A stretch of DNA of 64,000 nucleotides from Lepas anatifera (taxonomy: Eukaryota; Arthropoda; Thecostraca; Lepadidae): NCBI GenBank assembly GCA_034440635.1, contig JAOTON010000041.1:124001-188000 (forward strand), given 5' to 3'. The position numbers and the translations under genes are program-made. Below are positions 12,036 to 24,413 of the stretch, piece after piece. The notes under the pieces were generated by a model. The model was not told where the DNA came from and made no database searches. It worked only from the letters and a program-made list of their open reading frames with translations. How positions within the stretch are numbered: position 1 is the first letter of the stretch; each line of letters opens with the position of its first letter.

Positions 12036-12655
12036 TTTCTTCAACCAGAAAAGGATCTGGGGATCCTTATACAGAAGGTATTGAAATTCGGCGGCCAAGG
12101 CTAACAGCAAGGCGAACCAGATTCTCAGGGTGATTAAGAAAGCCTTTGACAACATAGACCAAGAGACATTGCCCTTATTATTCAAGAGCCTTGTCAGACT
12201 CCTACTTGAGTATGGAAACCCCATTTGCGGCCCATTCTATAAGACAGAGCAGATCATGCTGGAGCAAGTGCAGTGCCAAGAAACTCGCCTGATACAGAAT
12301 ATACTACACCTACCTTGCAAAGAAAGGTTGAGACACCTGTCACTGTTCCCTTCCCTCCTGTGCCAACAAAGGAGATGTGACCTGATATGGATGTATAACC
12401 TTAGAACTGAGCATACTGGACTGAGTAGAGATAAGTTCCTCCAGATGGCTCCTGACAATGCAACTAGAGGGCATGAGCTTTAGGTCTTCACACCAGAGGC
12501 CGGTCCAAGAGAACGGAGAAACCATTTCAGCATCAGAAGCATTAACAACTGCAACTCGCTACAAAGCTGGGTCATCAAGTCAGAAAGTACAAACTTGTTC
12601 AAAACCAGCCTTCATAAATACTGGAATCAGTTTTTGTATGAAACTCTTTACTAAG
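12036..12655 (+). pseudogene. CR1-like reverse transcriptase C-terminal remnant (copy A)
   Basis: The plus-strand translation contains EKDLGILIQ, then LLFKSLVRLLLEYGNPI, then MLEQVQCQETRLIQNIL and KERLRHLSLF. After a frame break comes a tail with SINNCNSLQSWVIKSESTN. This is the thumb and C-terminal region of CR1-clade LINEs (KDLGV, LYKSLVRPxLEY, LExVQRxATxxI, ERLxxLxL). The catalytic core is absent and there are frame breaks. The same remnant sits in copy B, so it was captured before the TA element amplified. Confidence 0.8.
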
Positions 12656-13732
12656 CATATTCCATCTCTAAGTACCCGAGCTCATCAAGGTAGGGACAAC
12701 AGAGGCCTCTCCAGAAGCCTGAATATTCCCGAAACCACAAGGTCAATGTCAGGTCAAGCTCAACAGTGGTCTCCATGCAAGCCCCTGGGCTAAGACAGGC
12801 AAACGCTACCCAAAACCAGCGCCTTACCTTACCAAACAATTTCAGACTAATAGAGTCACTATGGCCCACTGCCTCAGATTCTCCAACGAGCTCAGGAGTT
12901 AAGTCCATTTCAACATGCTCTTTCTCAGGAAAGGAACCTGAGAATGGCCAAGAATTGACCTTCTTGAGCCAGGACAGGTTGGATGGATCATTCAAGTTCC
13001 GAGACGTGGAACATGGGCAAAGCCCAGTGTGTTTCAAGCAAATTTTTTTAACTGGTTCAGGGTCTGAGCCTCTACAACCGACACTGGAAAGAAGTTCTAA
13101 TTGTTGATTATTCTGACCCCAAAGAAGTTGCCCTAAGTATTCCCTCAGGACAAGGATAAACCAATGTGTGTGCAATCTAATCAAAACCTATCTGACTGAG
13201 GTACCTACCAGGTACCTACACTATCAGACTATACTCCATCAGGTGAGTGAATCAGGTTATAATCTGGTGAGACTAAGAATATTGATATGGGAAATCCAGC
13301 CGTGATAGGTACCTTGCCCGGCCTCTTATCTTTATAAGTGCAGGTATGTTTGTCGAATCCCACATAAGCCCTTCGATACGTCAAAATTACATCAGATAAT
13401 ATCAGAAACGAACAGTAGGATATTTTCTTGATAAATTCAACAAATAAGCAAGCCCACTTCTATAGGTTCGAGATGATAATAACAAAAATATAATTCCAAA
13501 CTATACCCAGCGCCATCCATGCGCCGCCGATTTGTGGTCTGTGGCGCGTTTCCGGCTTTTCACAAAATGGCTATTGTGTTGGCAGGTCTGAAGAGTTCTG
13601 CTACTCCCTGACGATATTAAATACTCCAAAAATCCAGCATTGATCACTCTGCCTTCTCGCCCCGGCCCCTCAGATCAGGGAGTCCCCATTTGAGGCGTAC
13701 GTGGACGACACAATTTAAGACAGTCCTCTTAA

Positions 13733-14757
13733 CCCGCGCCCCACCGGGGGTCCGGCGCCACCTTCGCCCCACCGGGGGGCCATCGATGGCCCCCCCTCTA
13801 ACTCCGAAAATATGGGCGTTAGCGCAAATCTGCAAAGTGCAATAGAAAGCTCGCGTGAATTCAGTAAGAAATTACTTCGCATGTTTTAGTGCTCAGGTCA
13901 ATGGTTTGACCTCCAGAGGTCAAATTAGGTCAAGATCGGCTATTTTCACTCAAATATGCAATGATTAAGCAAACTGGGCATAACTCTTATGTCATTAGAG
14001 CTATTGAGGCCTGGTAAAGTACATTTGATAGCAAATTGCCAGTACTTTTTCCGCTATGTTGAACGTAAAGACCTCCCGCCATTGGTTTGACCGCCAGAGG
14101 TCACCTCGTGACCTAATATGACCTGAGGTCACGAAAGGTCAAAAAGTGACCTTGCCGTATATCAAATGAAAGCCAGTGACAAGACAAGCACGATGGTGTT
14201 TGTTTCACCGCTCTAGCTCAATTAGGTCAAAAGTTATTGTCAAAATACTGTTTTGACCTCGGTGACCTTGGATGACCTTAGAAAAGTCAAAGGGCAAATA
14301 TGACCCCTGGGATCCGTGAAAGGGTGTCCAAAAACGTTGTTCTGAGCAGTCTGAGTATTTGCAATCATTTTTGTGGCTTTTATATCATGAAATAGCTTTT
14401 CCCCATGCTTTTCCAATGGGAGAGGTCGCCTCGTGACCTGACCTCAGGGCACGAAATCGAAAAATCCCGGATATACACCTTGTAGACCCTGGAGGGGTCA
14501 TGAAGTGTAGGAAGTTTCAAATCGATCGACTTTGAAATGTAGCTCTTACAGAGCTCTAAAGGTGAAGTGAGGTGACCTTGGTTGACCTCGTCTGGTGACC
14601 TGACCTTGGGTGACCCGGGTTAAAAAATTTCAGGGATGATGGGAAAATGATGCAGTGAGAGGTAGAGCCCTCAACCGCGGTGCTGGGCCTCGTCGTTTTT
14701 CTGCTATCCCGGAAAAACCTTAGGGGGGCCATCGATGGCCCCCCGGTGGGGCGAGGG
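13733..14757. mobile_element. piggyBac-like TTAA MITE (copy 1), rich in AGGTCA sites
   Basis: TTAA flanks the insert at 13729-13732 and 14758-14761. The ends are CCCGCGCCCCACCGG and, inverted, CCCTCGCCCCACCGG. The paralogous empty site is visible: copies at about 26785-26800 and 42655-42672 read CAGTCCTCTTAATTGGAGTC without the insert. TTAA targets and CCC termini are piggyBac hallmarks. Just inside each end is the palindrome GGGGGGCCATCGATGGCCCC. The interior has about twenty AGGTCA or TGACCT hexamers and no long open frame. Confidence 0.85.
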
Positions 14758-14927
14758 TTAATTGGAGTCCCATTGAAATTGACTGAAATGTAGAGAGTGC
14801 GCTGACTCTTTTGCACTCATCTCCCCGATAATCTGCCTTCCATGACTACACATTTTGTCTTTTGGTATTCTGCTTTCCGGTGCATTAGTCTTCAGACCCC
14901 GGGTGGAGTAAACTTTTTCTCAGTGTA

Positions 14928-16358
14928 GGGCACCCTGGAAAAAAGTTATAATCATCTTAGTTTTGTCCCATCGAACAGCTTCTTGAATACATTTCGTAAT
15001 GCTGATTTCTTTGCAGACTCGGTCTACACATTTAAAACTAATGTTATCAAATTCACGGCAACTTTAGGAACATTTTCAGAATAGGCATTTCTGCAAACGT
15101 TGAGTGTTATGCATGTTTGTTTAATGATTGCATTGCTCAATTTATTTATAATCAATTTATTTATTACTTTACTACCTTGCATCACATAGCTGCGTCAGTA
15201 ATTGGGCAACGCCTGTTTTTGTTTTTTACCAATACAGAATACGGAATCATTCTCGAACTGTGAAACGATACGACGAATCTGAGGGAAATATGGCTTGGCA
15301 GACACTCATTCAAACGTTTGGATTTAGCATATTCTGGATGTGCTTTTAAGGTAAGTAGGCTCTTAGAAAAGAGATTGTCAGCATATGATCCCATCATGAT
15401 TCGATCTGTCTGTGTGAGTTTTAAGTGCAAATAAGGGTCTACGTACTGGTGGTGCAAGCATGAGCGCACCCATATTTACACAACGTATCGATTTTGCCGC
15501 AAAGTAGGTGCGAATATTTTTATATCATGTGAAAAATAATAAAACATTGCCATCGAATCAGGAACTACATCTCATCTTCTGAGCACAATTCTTAGAAGAT
15601 AAGGAACATCATTGAAGTAGCAATCACCCAGCAAGTATTTCCGCTATGAGATAACAATTGAAGAATAAGGAATTTTATATTTGAGACTCTGACATTATAG
15701 TAAAAAATGGCCACAGCCCTCTGGATAGAGATCCATATGAACATACTACTACCACCCCAACATTCGATAAGTTTTCGCCCCTAATATTCCCCTTACGTCC
15801 ACTGGAAAATCCCTGACACCGCTTGAAATGTCGCTTCTCACCTCCCCGTCCGCCAAGAATTCTGATATGGGTGTGCCGGTTTTAATCTGGACCGTCTAGC
15901 CCACCATTACCCCTCACGAGTTTTGCACCCACGATGCTATTTACCAAGTTTTCCCTTGCAGAGCGTAACTTTGTAAATGGGCTGGGTCTTCCTAGATCAT
16001 GTTCCAACCTTTCACTGCCTATATTTTAGACAAAAGGAGTAAACTTATAAAACTATTTATCTTCGGAAAACGTGAATGTATGTCAAATGCATTTTTTAAG
16101 CAAATTCATAATTGAAGAATTCAATAATTCTCTGAAAATTTGGATAATTTTACCTTGGAGCACTGAGGCGTATATCAAACCAGGTAATGCAAAGAAAAAC
16201 GTCCAAAAGGTCAATCAAATGGAGCGCTGTTCTTGCGTGGCTTCTAGTCACCAAAGCACTCCAACACGAAATCAGAGGTGCAGAAAGTATGCTGGCTGTC
16301 ACAAACTCAATGCGATGTATGCCTCCTCTGTCACACAGAGCTGGAAATAATAATTGTA
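14928..16358. other. Unassigned DNA between two TA elements
   Basis: AT-rich spacer between copies A and B. No open frame, RNA gene or repeat boundary stands out. Confidence 0.5.
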
Positions 16359-17957
16359 TACACTGAGAAAAAAGTTTACTCCGAAAAACAGTGTTCCATT
16401 TGGGTTCAAAATGACTCCATCTAAGGGCGGTCAAAAACCCCTTTTTTCGAGAGTTAATTACTCTTTTTTTAGTTTCCAGTAGTTTAATTCTCGGGGTAAC
16501 CTGAGCATTTTTTTCGAAGCACCACTACCCGGGGTGTTCTATTACCCATATAAAAGAGTACCGGTATGCCAGAATTAAGGGTAGCAAATTAGTAGAGCAA
16601 CGTTACTCCCACAGAGTAGTGCCAAATTGACTCAGTTTTCATTGAACTGGTTACTACCCCCGGAGTAACCGAACCATTACCCCTGAATCAGGAGTAATTC
16701 AAGCACCTTTTTTAACACCCTCCATTGTTCTTCGCGACTTTTTCACACACCAAAAATTTGATCGTATCATACAGCCTTTGAGGAGGCATATCCATTTTCG
16801 ACGACCCTAAGCAACACCCTGTGCACTAGACTCAATAACTACCTATTTGATGGCAGGTTTTCATGTTATATAGCGTCCATCAATTGACAATTAAATGCAC
16901 AAACGCTGGTGCGCCCTATATAGCACTATGCATAACGCAAATACTACGATGGGTCAAGCATTTCACAGCAGGAAAATGAGTTTAGACTCACAAGTCATCC
17001 ACTGAGGCAGAGATCAAACACAACTAATAAACTTGTCATTTTATTAGTGAAAGAAACATTGAACCTCAACAGTTTATCCTTCATGTTATTTCTGCTTTAC
17101 AGCAGAAACTCCTTTTCTTCTAAGGCTGACTGCTCTCCCCAGTATCTTTCCACAACTGACTAATTTATGTTTTGAAGTACTTCGATCAAAAACATGTTTT
17201 CTTTGTGCCTATTTCCTTGCTTATACTAGCCTTTTCTGAGTGCATTCTGCATCTCTTGGGCAATGCAAGAGCAAGGTGAAGCTGTGGAAGGGTCAAACTT
17301 GTCAACATTTGCTCCTTGTCAACATTTGCTCTTGAATCTAGAGTTAGCAGGCCAATTTGAAAATTATGGGCTCCCACTAGATAGTTTGTACCTGACATAT
17401 TCACTTCACAGTTTTTCGTAGAGGACATGGGAATGGCTCCATAGATATCATTTTCTTTTTACCTGACGCAGAAAGCTTCTGAAAATAATTTTATAGCTAG
17501 TGCTAGGTGTTAGTATCAATATGTCAGCAGGAAATTGGTTAAATGAATTCATTTGAAATGGTATACAGACAATACAAAGTAACAAATAGGCTATCACAAT
17601 TTATAATTTGTTCACCCATATATGACTAAGATTTTGAATTCATCAGGATATTCATAAGATGACAGTACAGCATTGACATGTGCAACTGTAGGAATTATTC
17701 AATATTTGATTATAAATATTGATACAGGTTTAAGTAACTTGCTTTTGATCCTGGCATGAGTAACAGATGGAAAGCTAGAGCTTCATGCTTTTACATTCCT
17801 GATGTATGTCTAAAAGCCCATGTCTCAAAATTAATTATAAATGCCTTTTCAAAAGCTGCTGGTGAATGAATTAGATTATGTTTCAGTGGAACAAACTAGG
17901 TTTGTACTGAAAAAGGCTTATTCAACTTACAGAAAATTGATTTTGAAGTCCCAGTTC

Positions 17958-18090
17958 AGTTGAAGCCCGGAATGAGCCTGGGTGAAGCCCGTTATCAGCT
18001 CGGCATTGGCCTAAATCAGGCCTTCAGGCCTGGTCCAAGCCCATGGGCCTGGGCCGGGCTTTTGCCTGGGCCTAGAAAGTCCCACCTCTA
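17958..18090. repeat. GCCCGG-rich repeat segment in copy B
   Basis: Counterpart of 11712-11845, at the same position relative to the CR1-like remnant and ending in TCCCACCTCTA. Confidence 0.7.
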
Positions 18091-18284
18091 CTCTGCATGC
18101 AATGTGCTGCACCTGAACACATTTATGGAAGTAGCCAATTTTGTCCTATGCCTATGTGCAAGCTTTCCAAACTGGCCTGAGTTGTCAGAATTTTCCCCAA
18201 ATTATAGTTTCCTTCCATGGAGACAGAGCACCTAAATATAAGGGAGGGGCACCCATTCAAAGAGGTCATGCTCCACCCCCCATA

Positions 18285-18665
18285 TTTCTTCAACCAGAAA
18301 AGGATCTGGGGATCCTTATACAGAAGGAATTGAAATTCGGCGGCCAATGCTAACAGCAAGGCGAACCAGATTCTCAAGGTGATTAGGAAAGCCTTTGACA
18401 ACATAGACCAAGAGACATTGCCCTTATTATACAAGAACCTTGTCAGACTCCTACTTGAGTATGGAAACCCCATTTGCAGCCCATTCTATAAGACAGAGCA
18501 AATCATGCTGGAGCAAGTGCAGTGCCAAACAACTTGCCTGATACAGAATATACTACCTTACAAAGAAAGATACCTTACAAAGAAAGAAAGAAAGATACCT
18601 TACAAAGAAAGGTCGAGACACCTGTCACTGTTGCCTTCCCTCCTGTGCCAACAAAGGAGATGTGA
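18285..18665 (+). pseudogene. CR1-like reverse transcriptase remnant, 5' part (copy B)
   Basis: Translation contains EKDLGILIQKELKFGG, then LLYKNLVRLLLEYGNPI and MLEQVQCQTTCLIQNIL. It matches the remnant in copy A. It is interrupted at 18665 by LINE-A and continues at 25435. Confidence 0.75.
18650..18665. repeat. 16-bp target-site duplication of LINE-A (left copy)
   Basis: AACAAAGGAGATGTGA is present here and exactly again at 25435-25450, bracketing LINE-A. The uninterrupted sequence exists in copy A near 12365-12380, confirming the insertion point. Confidence 0.95.
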
Positions 18666-18847
18666 TGATGATGATGATTGGGGTTTTAGGGCACGTCAGC
18701 TTCTAAGGCTATATGTGCCCATCGTTATCTAATTAAATCATTTCCAGTGCGCTGCTGGGTGTGTTAGGACTAAGGGTGTGTAATAATAATAATAATAACT
18801 AAAGAAGTGTAATGAAGTAGTAGAGCATGTCTACATGTAAGGCTGGA
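18666..18847 (-). other. 3' untranslated region and tail of LINE-A
   Basis: On the minus strand it contains a TTA-type microsatellite (18781-18799) and ends with GTGCCCTAAAACCCC followed by AATCATCATCATCA. The terminal block resembles the 3' end of LINE-C at 57505, suggesting that both use the same class of 3' recognition sequence for reverse transcription. Confidence 0.8.
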
Positions 18848-21800
18848 TCAACTTGGGTTGTAGATGATCTGGAACTTGATGTGTTTTAAAAACTGTAGGA
18901 TGCTACGGATGTCTACAGCTGCACTGTCACCGAGTAAGTCATTCAACGGTGTTGGTGGGAAGAACCTGGTGCGGATTCTACGAATCTGTTCGCAGCCAGC
19001 GGCAGCATCGAGCACATGTTCCATGGTCAGCCGGTTTCCACAGTGAGAGCAGAGGTTTGGGTCGGAGCCACACAAATAATGAGCATGCGTTGCATATGTG
19101 TGGCCTATTCGCAGCCTAGTTAATGATACTTCCTCTTGTCTGTTCTTCCGATTACTGGACTCCCACTTCCCTATTCTACACCGCAGACGTTTAAGTGTGC
19201 AGCTTGGTTCTGCATCCCACCTGGCCTGCCATTCTACGTTCAGGAGCTCGTTAAATTCAGCTCTCAGGTCACTGGCAGGAACTTTAAACCGATGCATCGG
19301 AGGCTGCGTGCACGCTACTTTAGCAGCTTGGTCTGCCCTCTCATTTCCTGGGACCCCGACATGGCTTGGAACCCAGAAGAATCTGATTGTCATATCTCGC
19401 GTAAAAGCAGCTGTCAGTAGCCTTCTGATAGCTGGAACGAGCCAGGATGATACTGGGTGGTGTGATTGAAGTGCTTTCAACGAGCTGGCAGAGTCTGTCA
19501 CTATGAGAGCTCGGGTCTGAGGGCTGTGGTGCAAGTATCGTAAAACTCTGAAGATTGCGTAAAGTTCTGTAGTAAAAACTGAGACTGTTCGTGGGAGGCT
19601 AAAACTCTGGCACGATCCCATGCCTGTGAAGGCACATCCGGCTCCGTCCGACCCCTTAGAGCCGTCAGTGTAGTAGATAGCGTATCCCGCATATGTTTCG
19701 ATTACTTCCAGTGCAAGTTGTTGCAGCTCTACTGGTGGTGTTGTGTTTTTATTGAATCGCAGCAGGTTTGTGTTGCACTCAACAGGAGCGAGTCGCCAGG
19801 GTTCGTGACGTTCGGGACGCCTCTTTGCTACCGCGCTGAAGTCTATGTTTGATTGTTCTGTCCATTCTGAGATCCGGGTGCATAGCGCTTTAGAGGAGCT
19901 GGCCCGACCCTGCAAAAAAGACTCGGTTAGTGAAGGCTCAAATAGCCATTTGAATGTTGGGTGGTCTGGGTATTGTCTGATTTTGGCGGCATACGCAAGG
20001 CTGAGGCGCTTCCTTCTCAGGTCCCGAGGGGGTTCGTCTGCATCTACCAGTAGGCTGGCCCTACGGGAGGTGCGAAATGCACCTGTGGCGACACGCACAC
20101 ACGCATGGTGGACAGCGTCAAGGGGTTGTTTCACGCTGCTCAGGGCGCTGTCATATACGGGTGATCCGTAGTCTAAAACCGATCGAACGAGGGCGCGATA
20201 TAGCCAGAGAAGGGTGGTTCTGTCAGCTCCATATGATGTGCGGGACATTACTTTTAGAATGTTCATGCGCTTAAAACACTTGTCTCGGAGCAGTGATATG
20301 TGAGTGGCGTATGTAAGGCGTTTGTCCAGTGTCATCCCTAAAAACTTTGTCTCCATTACGACAGGTACTCTCCTGCCGTACAGCCGGAGGCTAATATCAG
20401 GACATGAGCGGCGGCGGCAAAAGTGCACACATACAGTTTTCTCCGTTAAGAACTTAAAACCGTTTCTCAGGATCCACTCAGATATCTGGTCAAGGCATAT
20501 CTGAAGCTGTCGTTGCGCTGAAACAGACGTGGATGTGCTGATCCACACCGCGAAGTCATCAACAAATAGGGATTTCTCGACTGTCGGAGGTAAGGCGCTA
20601 CAAATGTCATTGATTAAAATACCGAACAGGGTCACGCTTAACACCCCACCTTGGACTACGCCGCCCTTCTGACAGTAGCTGTCTGACAGGGAGTTGCCTA
20701 CTCTCACTCTAAAGTTCCGTTCTTTCATAAAATTGTCTATGAAATAACCCATGTGACCTTTGATACCGGCTTTTCTGGTTTTCTCTAAAATTGCATGTCG
20801 CCAAGCCGTGTCATAAGCTTTCTCAATATCGAAGAAGACAGCAAAAACATGTTGTTTGAAAGAAAAAGAACGGGGGACTGAGGTGTCTAACGATACAAGG
20901 TGATCCGTTGTGCATCGACCTGCACGGAACCCACACTGATCATTTGAGAAAAAGTAGGAGCTTTCCAAATACCACACCAGACGTGCGTTTACCATGCGTT
21001 CCATAAGCTTGCACACACTTGAGGTCAGGGCGATGGGTCGATAGTGTAGAGGGTCGTTACCGTCCTTGTCCGGTTTTAAGACTGGGATGATAGTGGCCTC
21101 TCTCCATGAACTAGGAAAGTCATGCGAGACCCATATCCAGTTGAAGAAGGCCAGTAATGCCTCGAGCGACCTTTCATTAAGATGCTTGACCATGTCAATG
21201 TGTATGGCGTCTGGACCGGGAGCTGCACTCCTTGCCCGTGAGAGAGCTATTCGAAGCTCTTCATGAGAGAAAGGTTCATTACATTTTATGTCTTCAGCTG
21301 AGCTAAAACTTACTGGCACGCGTTCCTTCTGCTGTTTGTACCGTTTAAACCTGGGATCGGTACAGCCAGACTGCCAGCGGGCAGTCCAGGTCCTTCCAAA
21401 AACATTTCCGACATCGGCAGGGTTGGTGATGTTGCTACTAGGTCCAGAGAGCACAGGCAGCGATATAGCGGAGCTACGACCAGATAGGCGATGTACTCGG
21501 CGCCAGATTGTACTCAGAGGTGTAAGCCTATTTATGGTGTCAATGTATGCTCTCCATGATTTGCGCTTCGCGCCTCGAACAGCCTGTCTCGCAAGAGCCT
21601 TGGCGCGCCGGTATCGTATCAAGTTGTCTGTTGTTGGGCGTACTGTGAAAATTTTGAAGCATCTTTGTCGTCCTTTGATAGCTTTTTTACATTCGTCAGT
21701 CCACCACGGTACAGGGATACGGCGGGGAAGTGGACTGGTTTTGGGAATAAAAGTATTAGCCGCGTCGACTAATCGGGAACGTATTACATCGTAAAAACTC

Positions 21801-22542
21801 GTTGCTGTTTCGTCCTCATCCGGGGTAAAATCGAACTCACAGTCGGCAGTGAAACCCTCCCAGTCTGCACGTTTAAGGTTCCACTGTGGCGTCCTCAGTC
21901 CTGGGTGAGGAGTCTGGGACCAGAGCCAGATCGGGTAGTGGTCGCTCCCGCACGGGTTCGAGTGTGTTCGCCAACTAAAACGATCGCCTACTGATGAAGC
22001 GCAAAAAGACAAATCGATCGCGGATGTTGCTCCTGACGGAAGTGTAATGTGGGTGGGGTGGCCAGTGTTAAGAATGCATAAGTCGTGGCGTAACACTACA
22101 TCCTCTAGGCGCCTCGGTAACTGTCGCACCAAATTCTCAAACGCGCCGACTGGAAACTCTTCCGCAGGAGGAATGTACACAGAAACAATTGTTAATTTAT
22201 GTCGTTGAGATCGACAGTCACCGCTAATGCCTGTAGATCGATTTGTAAGTGAAAAACGATTGAGGGGGTACAGTAATGAACAAGAAGGGCTACTCCTCCG
22301 TGGGCGACAGAGGTGGTGGGAACGTCGTAGCGATATGTTTTGTAATGGTGTATGTTACATGTGTGGTTTTGTTTTAATTTTGTTTCTTGCAGTGCGACTA
22401 CAACGGGGGTTTTGGCGGCTATCAGCGCCTGGAGGTCGCTCGTGTTTGCTCGGAATCCCCGCATATTCCACTGCAGGAGAGTTGTCAGCAGAGTGAGAGT
22501 GGTGAGTAAAAGGAGTCCGTAATTAATATTTGTCATGTTCAT
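18848..22542 (-). pseudogene. LINE-A ORF2 polyprotein (EN-RT-RNase H), broken
   Basis: Two frames make up the gene. 22542-22192 holds the endonuclease start (LQWNMRGF, then ALQETKL). 22180-18848 holds 1110 residues. A T missing from a TTT run near 22193 creates the stop between them; VSVYIPP continues in the next frame. About 25 residues around the expected GDFNAHH motif are missing near 22114, judged against LINE-C, so the nuclease is dead. In the 1110-residue frame SDHYP is at 79-83, the RT block FFDIEKAYDT at 449-458 and FVDD at 539-542. RNase H shows TDGS (D839), E872, D896 and WVPSHVGVPGNERAD with H940 and D950. A C-terminal CCHC-like knuckle starts at C1044. RT and RNase H catalytic residues are all present. 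The start ATG overlaps the ORF1 stop as ATGA (22539-22542). Confidence 0.92.
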
Positions 22543-24413
22543 TGTGGGTGACTGGGTGCCTGAAACGGCACGCCCCCGCTCAGCATCTCTGTGTGGGAGT
22601 GGCTAGTGCGTCGCCCCTGCAGCCTTTCCCTTGAAATAGGGCGCCTTGCATGCTCTCTTGATTGGGAGCGGTGCCTATCCCCGCGGTCTAGTGTTGCCGA
22701 ATTCGAGCGACCTCGCTCGCAGCCCTGTCTTTGGCCTGAGGGGTTCACTTGTTTGTGCTGAGGTAGAGTGGGGTTAACATTTAGGTAGCTGCGATAAACT
22801 TCCTCAGTCTGAGGGCTACACCGTGGTGGTGTCTTCGTGGTGGCTGGAATTTCCGGCCGTGGAGGAGGGGTTGGCGGCGGAGGCATGCCTGTGCCTTCGT
22901 CTTTTTGAGTCTGTACTTTTCCAATTGTTGCTGTGGCCACGAGTTTACGTTTTTTACTTTGTTGCTGTTGTTCTTTGTTTATAGTTTCCTTTACAACTTG
23001 TGTCTGTGCTTTTGTCGATTCTCTGGCTTCGGTTGCCTGAAGAGGGTCAGCTCGACCGAGCGTGGGCGCGGTGCGCTCCGTCGTTGCAGGTGGTGGTGCT
23101 GCCGGACCTTTGGGAGGATGTGGTTGGGTTGGCGAGTCCTCTCGAGCTCGTTTACCAGAGACTTCCTGTGTGTGCTCGCTGTCAGGGCTGTCAGTCTGCA
23201 TGGTTGTCTTAGCGCTGGGGACCTCACATTCAAGGGGGTCCGTGCCAGCATCGCGGCGCTCCAGCAGTGGAGTTTGTGTTCCCTTTTCAGATGTGTCTGT
23301 GCTGCCCGTCGATGTGGTGCGGGGCTCAGCCGATCTGTGTGAGAGAAGATCAGAGATTAGTGAGAGGAATTGACGGAGGGAAAGGTCTGTTAGCTGGCAC
23401 ATGTTTATGTCGAGGTTGAGTGCAGTTTCGGACTGTGTGGGGTTCTCAGCTGGTGAGGCGCCGGACTGACCTCCCACCAGGGCGTCTCTGTACGGCGTGC
23501 TAGTGGGGGCAGAAGACCTCGGAACCTGGGATGTTTGGGTCGGTGCTACTTTGGAGGGAGGCGACACCTTTCTTTTTGTGCCTCCTTTGCCTCGGCCAGC
23601 CTGGGACACGATCGGCTCCACGCCTCGTGGTCACCTTCGCACCCTACGCATTTAGGGGTGTGGGCCTCACAGTTGGCAGAGTTGTGCTCAGTCGCAGAGC
23701 ATCGTCCGCATCGCTCTAGACCCTTACAGCTGCTGGCGACGTGTCCGAACTTCTGGCACTTGAAGCATCGAGTGGGGTTGGGCACAAATGCACGTACTTT
23801 TACGGCTATCCAACCGACTCGTACCTTCTCGGGCAGATCTGTTCCAGAGAACGTTAGCAGGAAGGTACCAGTGTTTGAGTTTTGGCCGTCAACTCTCCTA
23901 AGCATTCTTTTCACCTCAATGACTCCTTGGTCCTTCAGTCCTGCGAGCACATCCTCGTCAGTAGCGTCAGATAGGTCGGCACAGCCGATTACACCGCGAG
24001 AGTGATTTTTGGTGTGGTGTGGAGATACAGTGACTGGGACGGATAGTGTTCTGTTCGCCGTACGGATTTGTAGAGAGGTGGCATTCAGAAGTTCGCTGGC
24101 GCTAAGCTTGCTTCCCATTTCTACTTCGATCCTACCGTCTCTGTATCGGTAGGTGCGCTTAGGTTTGTAGACCTCAAGAGCGCCGTGCAGTTGAAATGGG
24201 TTCAACTTCATTGACCTATCCTCGACCTTTATGACAAGAGTCAAAGGGGGTCGTCAAAGGGTGCTGGTCAGGGGTCGTTCGCGCAGGGGGTCGGTCAACG
24301 GTAGGATCCATCGTATCAGCGGTATCAGGAGCAGTAACAGCGGTGGTCGAGGTCGGAGCGGGGGTCGTAGTGCCTGAGGTCAATCCGGTAGAGCGTGGGG
24401 TAGGTGCAGCCAT
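22539..24413 (-). pseudogene. LINE-A ORF1 gag-like protein with three zinc knuckles, frameshifted
   Basis: Translation starts at the ATG at 24413 (MAAPTPRSTG), shifts frame near 24244 in a C-rich run, continues to about 23546, then returns to the first frame (23621-22539). The two shifts compensate each other. The middle frame has an RNA-binding-like domain (LNPFQLHGALEVYK at its start). It is followed by three Cys-rich knuckles at residues 160-173 (CFKCQKFGHVASSC), 179-192 and 199-213. The last part is low-complexity, rich in Ser, Thr, Pro and Arg. Such proteins package the RNA in I-group elements. The stop TGA overlaps the ORF2 ATG. Confidence 0.88.

Larger units (their letters stand above)
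10142..14927. mobile_element. TA-flanked inverted-repeat DNA element, copy A
   Basis: The left end reads CACTGAGAAAAAAGTTTACT and the right end, read inward, CACTGAGAAAAAGTTTACTC. They match over about 22 bp with one indel. TA is present on both outer sides, so the duplication is probably TA, as in Tc1/mariner-like and some other superfamilies. The left subterminal region repeats GGAGTAA/TTACTCC many times, a likely transposase-binding array. No transposase frame is visible, so the copy is non-autonomous. Inside lie a GCCCGG-rich repeat, a CR1-like reverse-transcriptase tail and a TTAA-flanked MITE at 13733-14757. Copy B starting at 16359 shares the same order up to the MITE, which it lacks. 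Confidence 0.75.
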
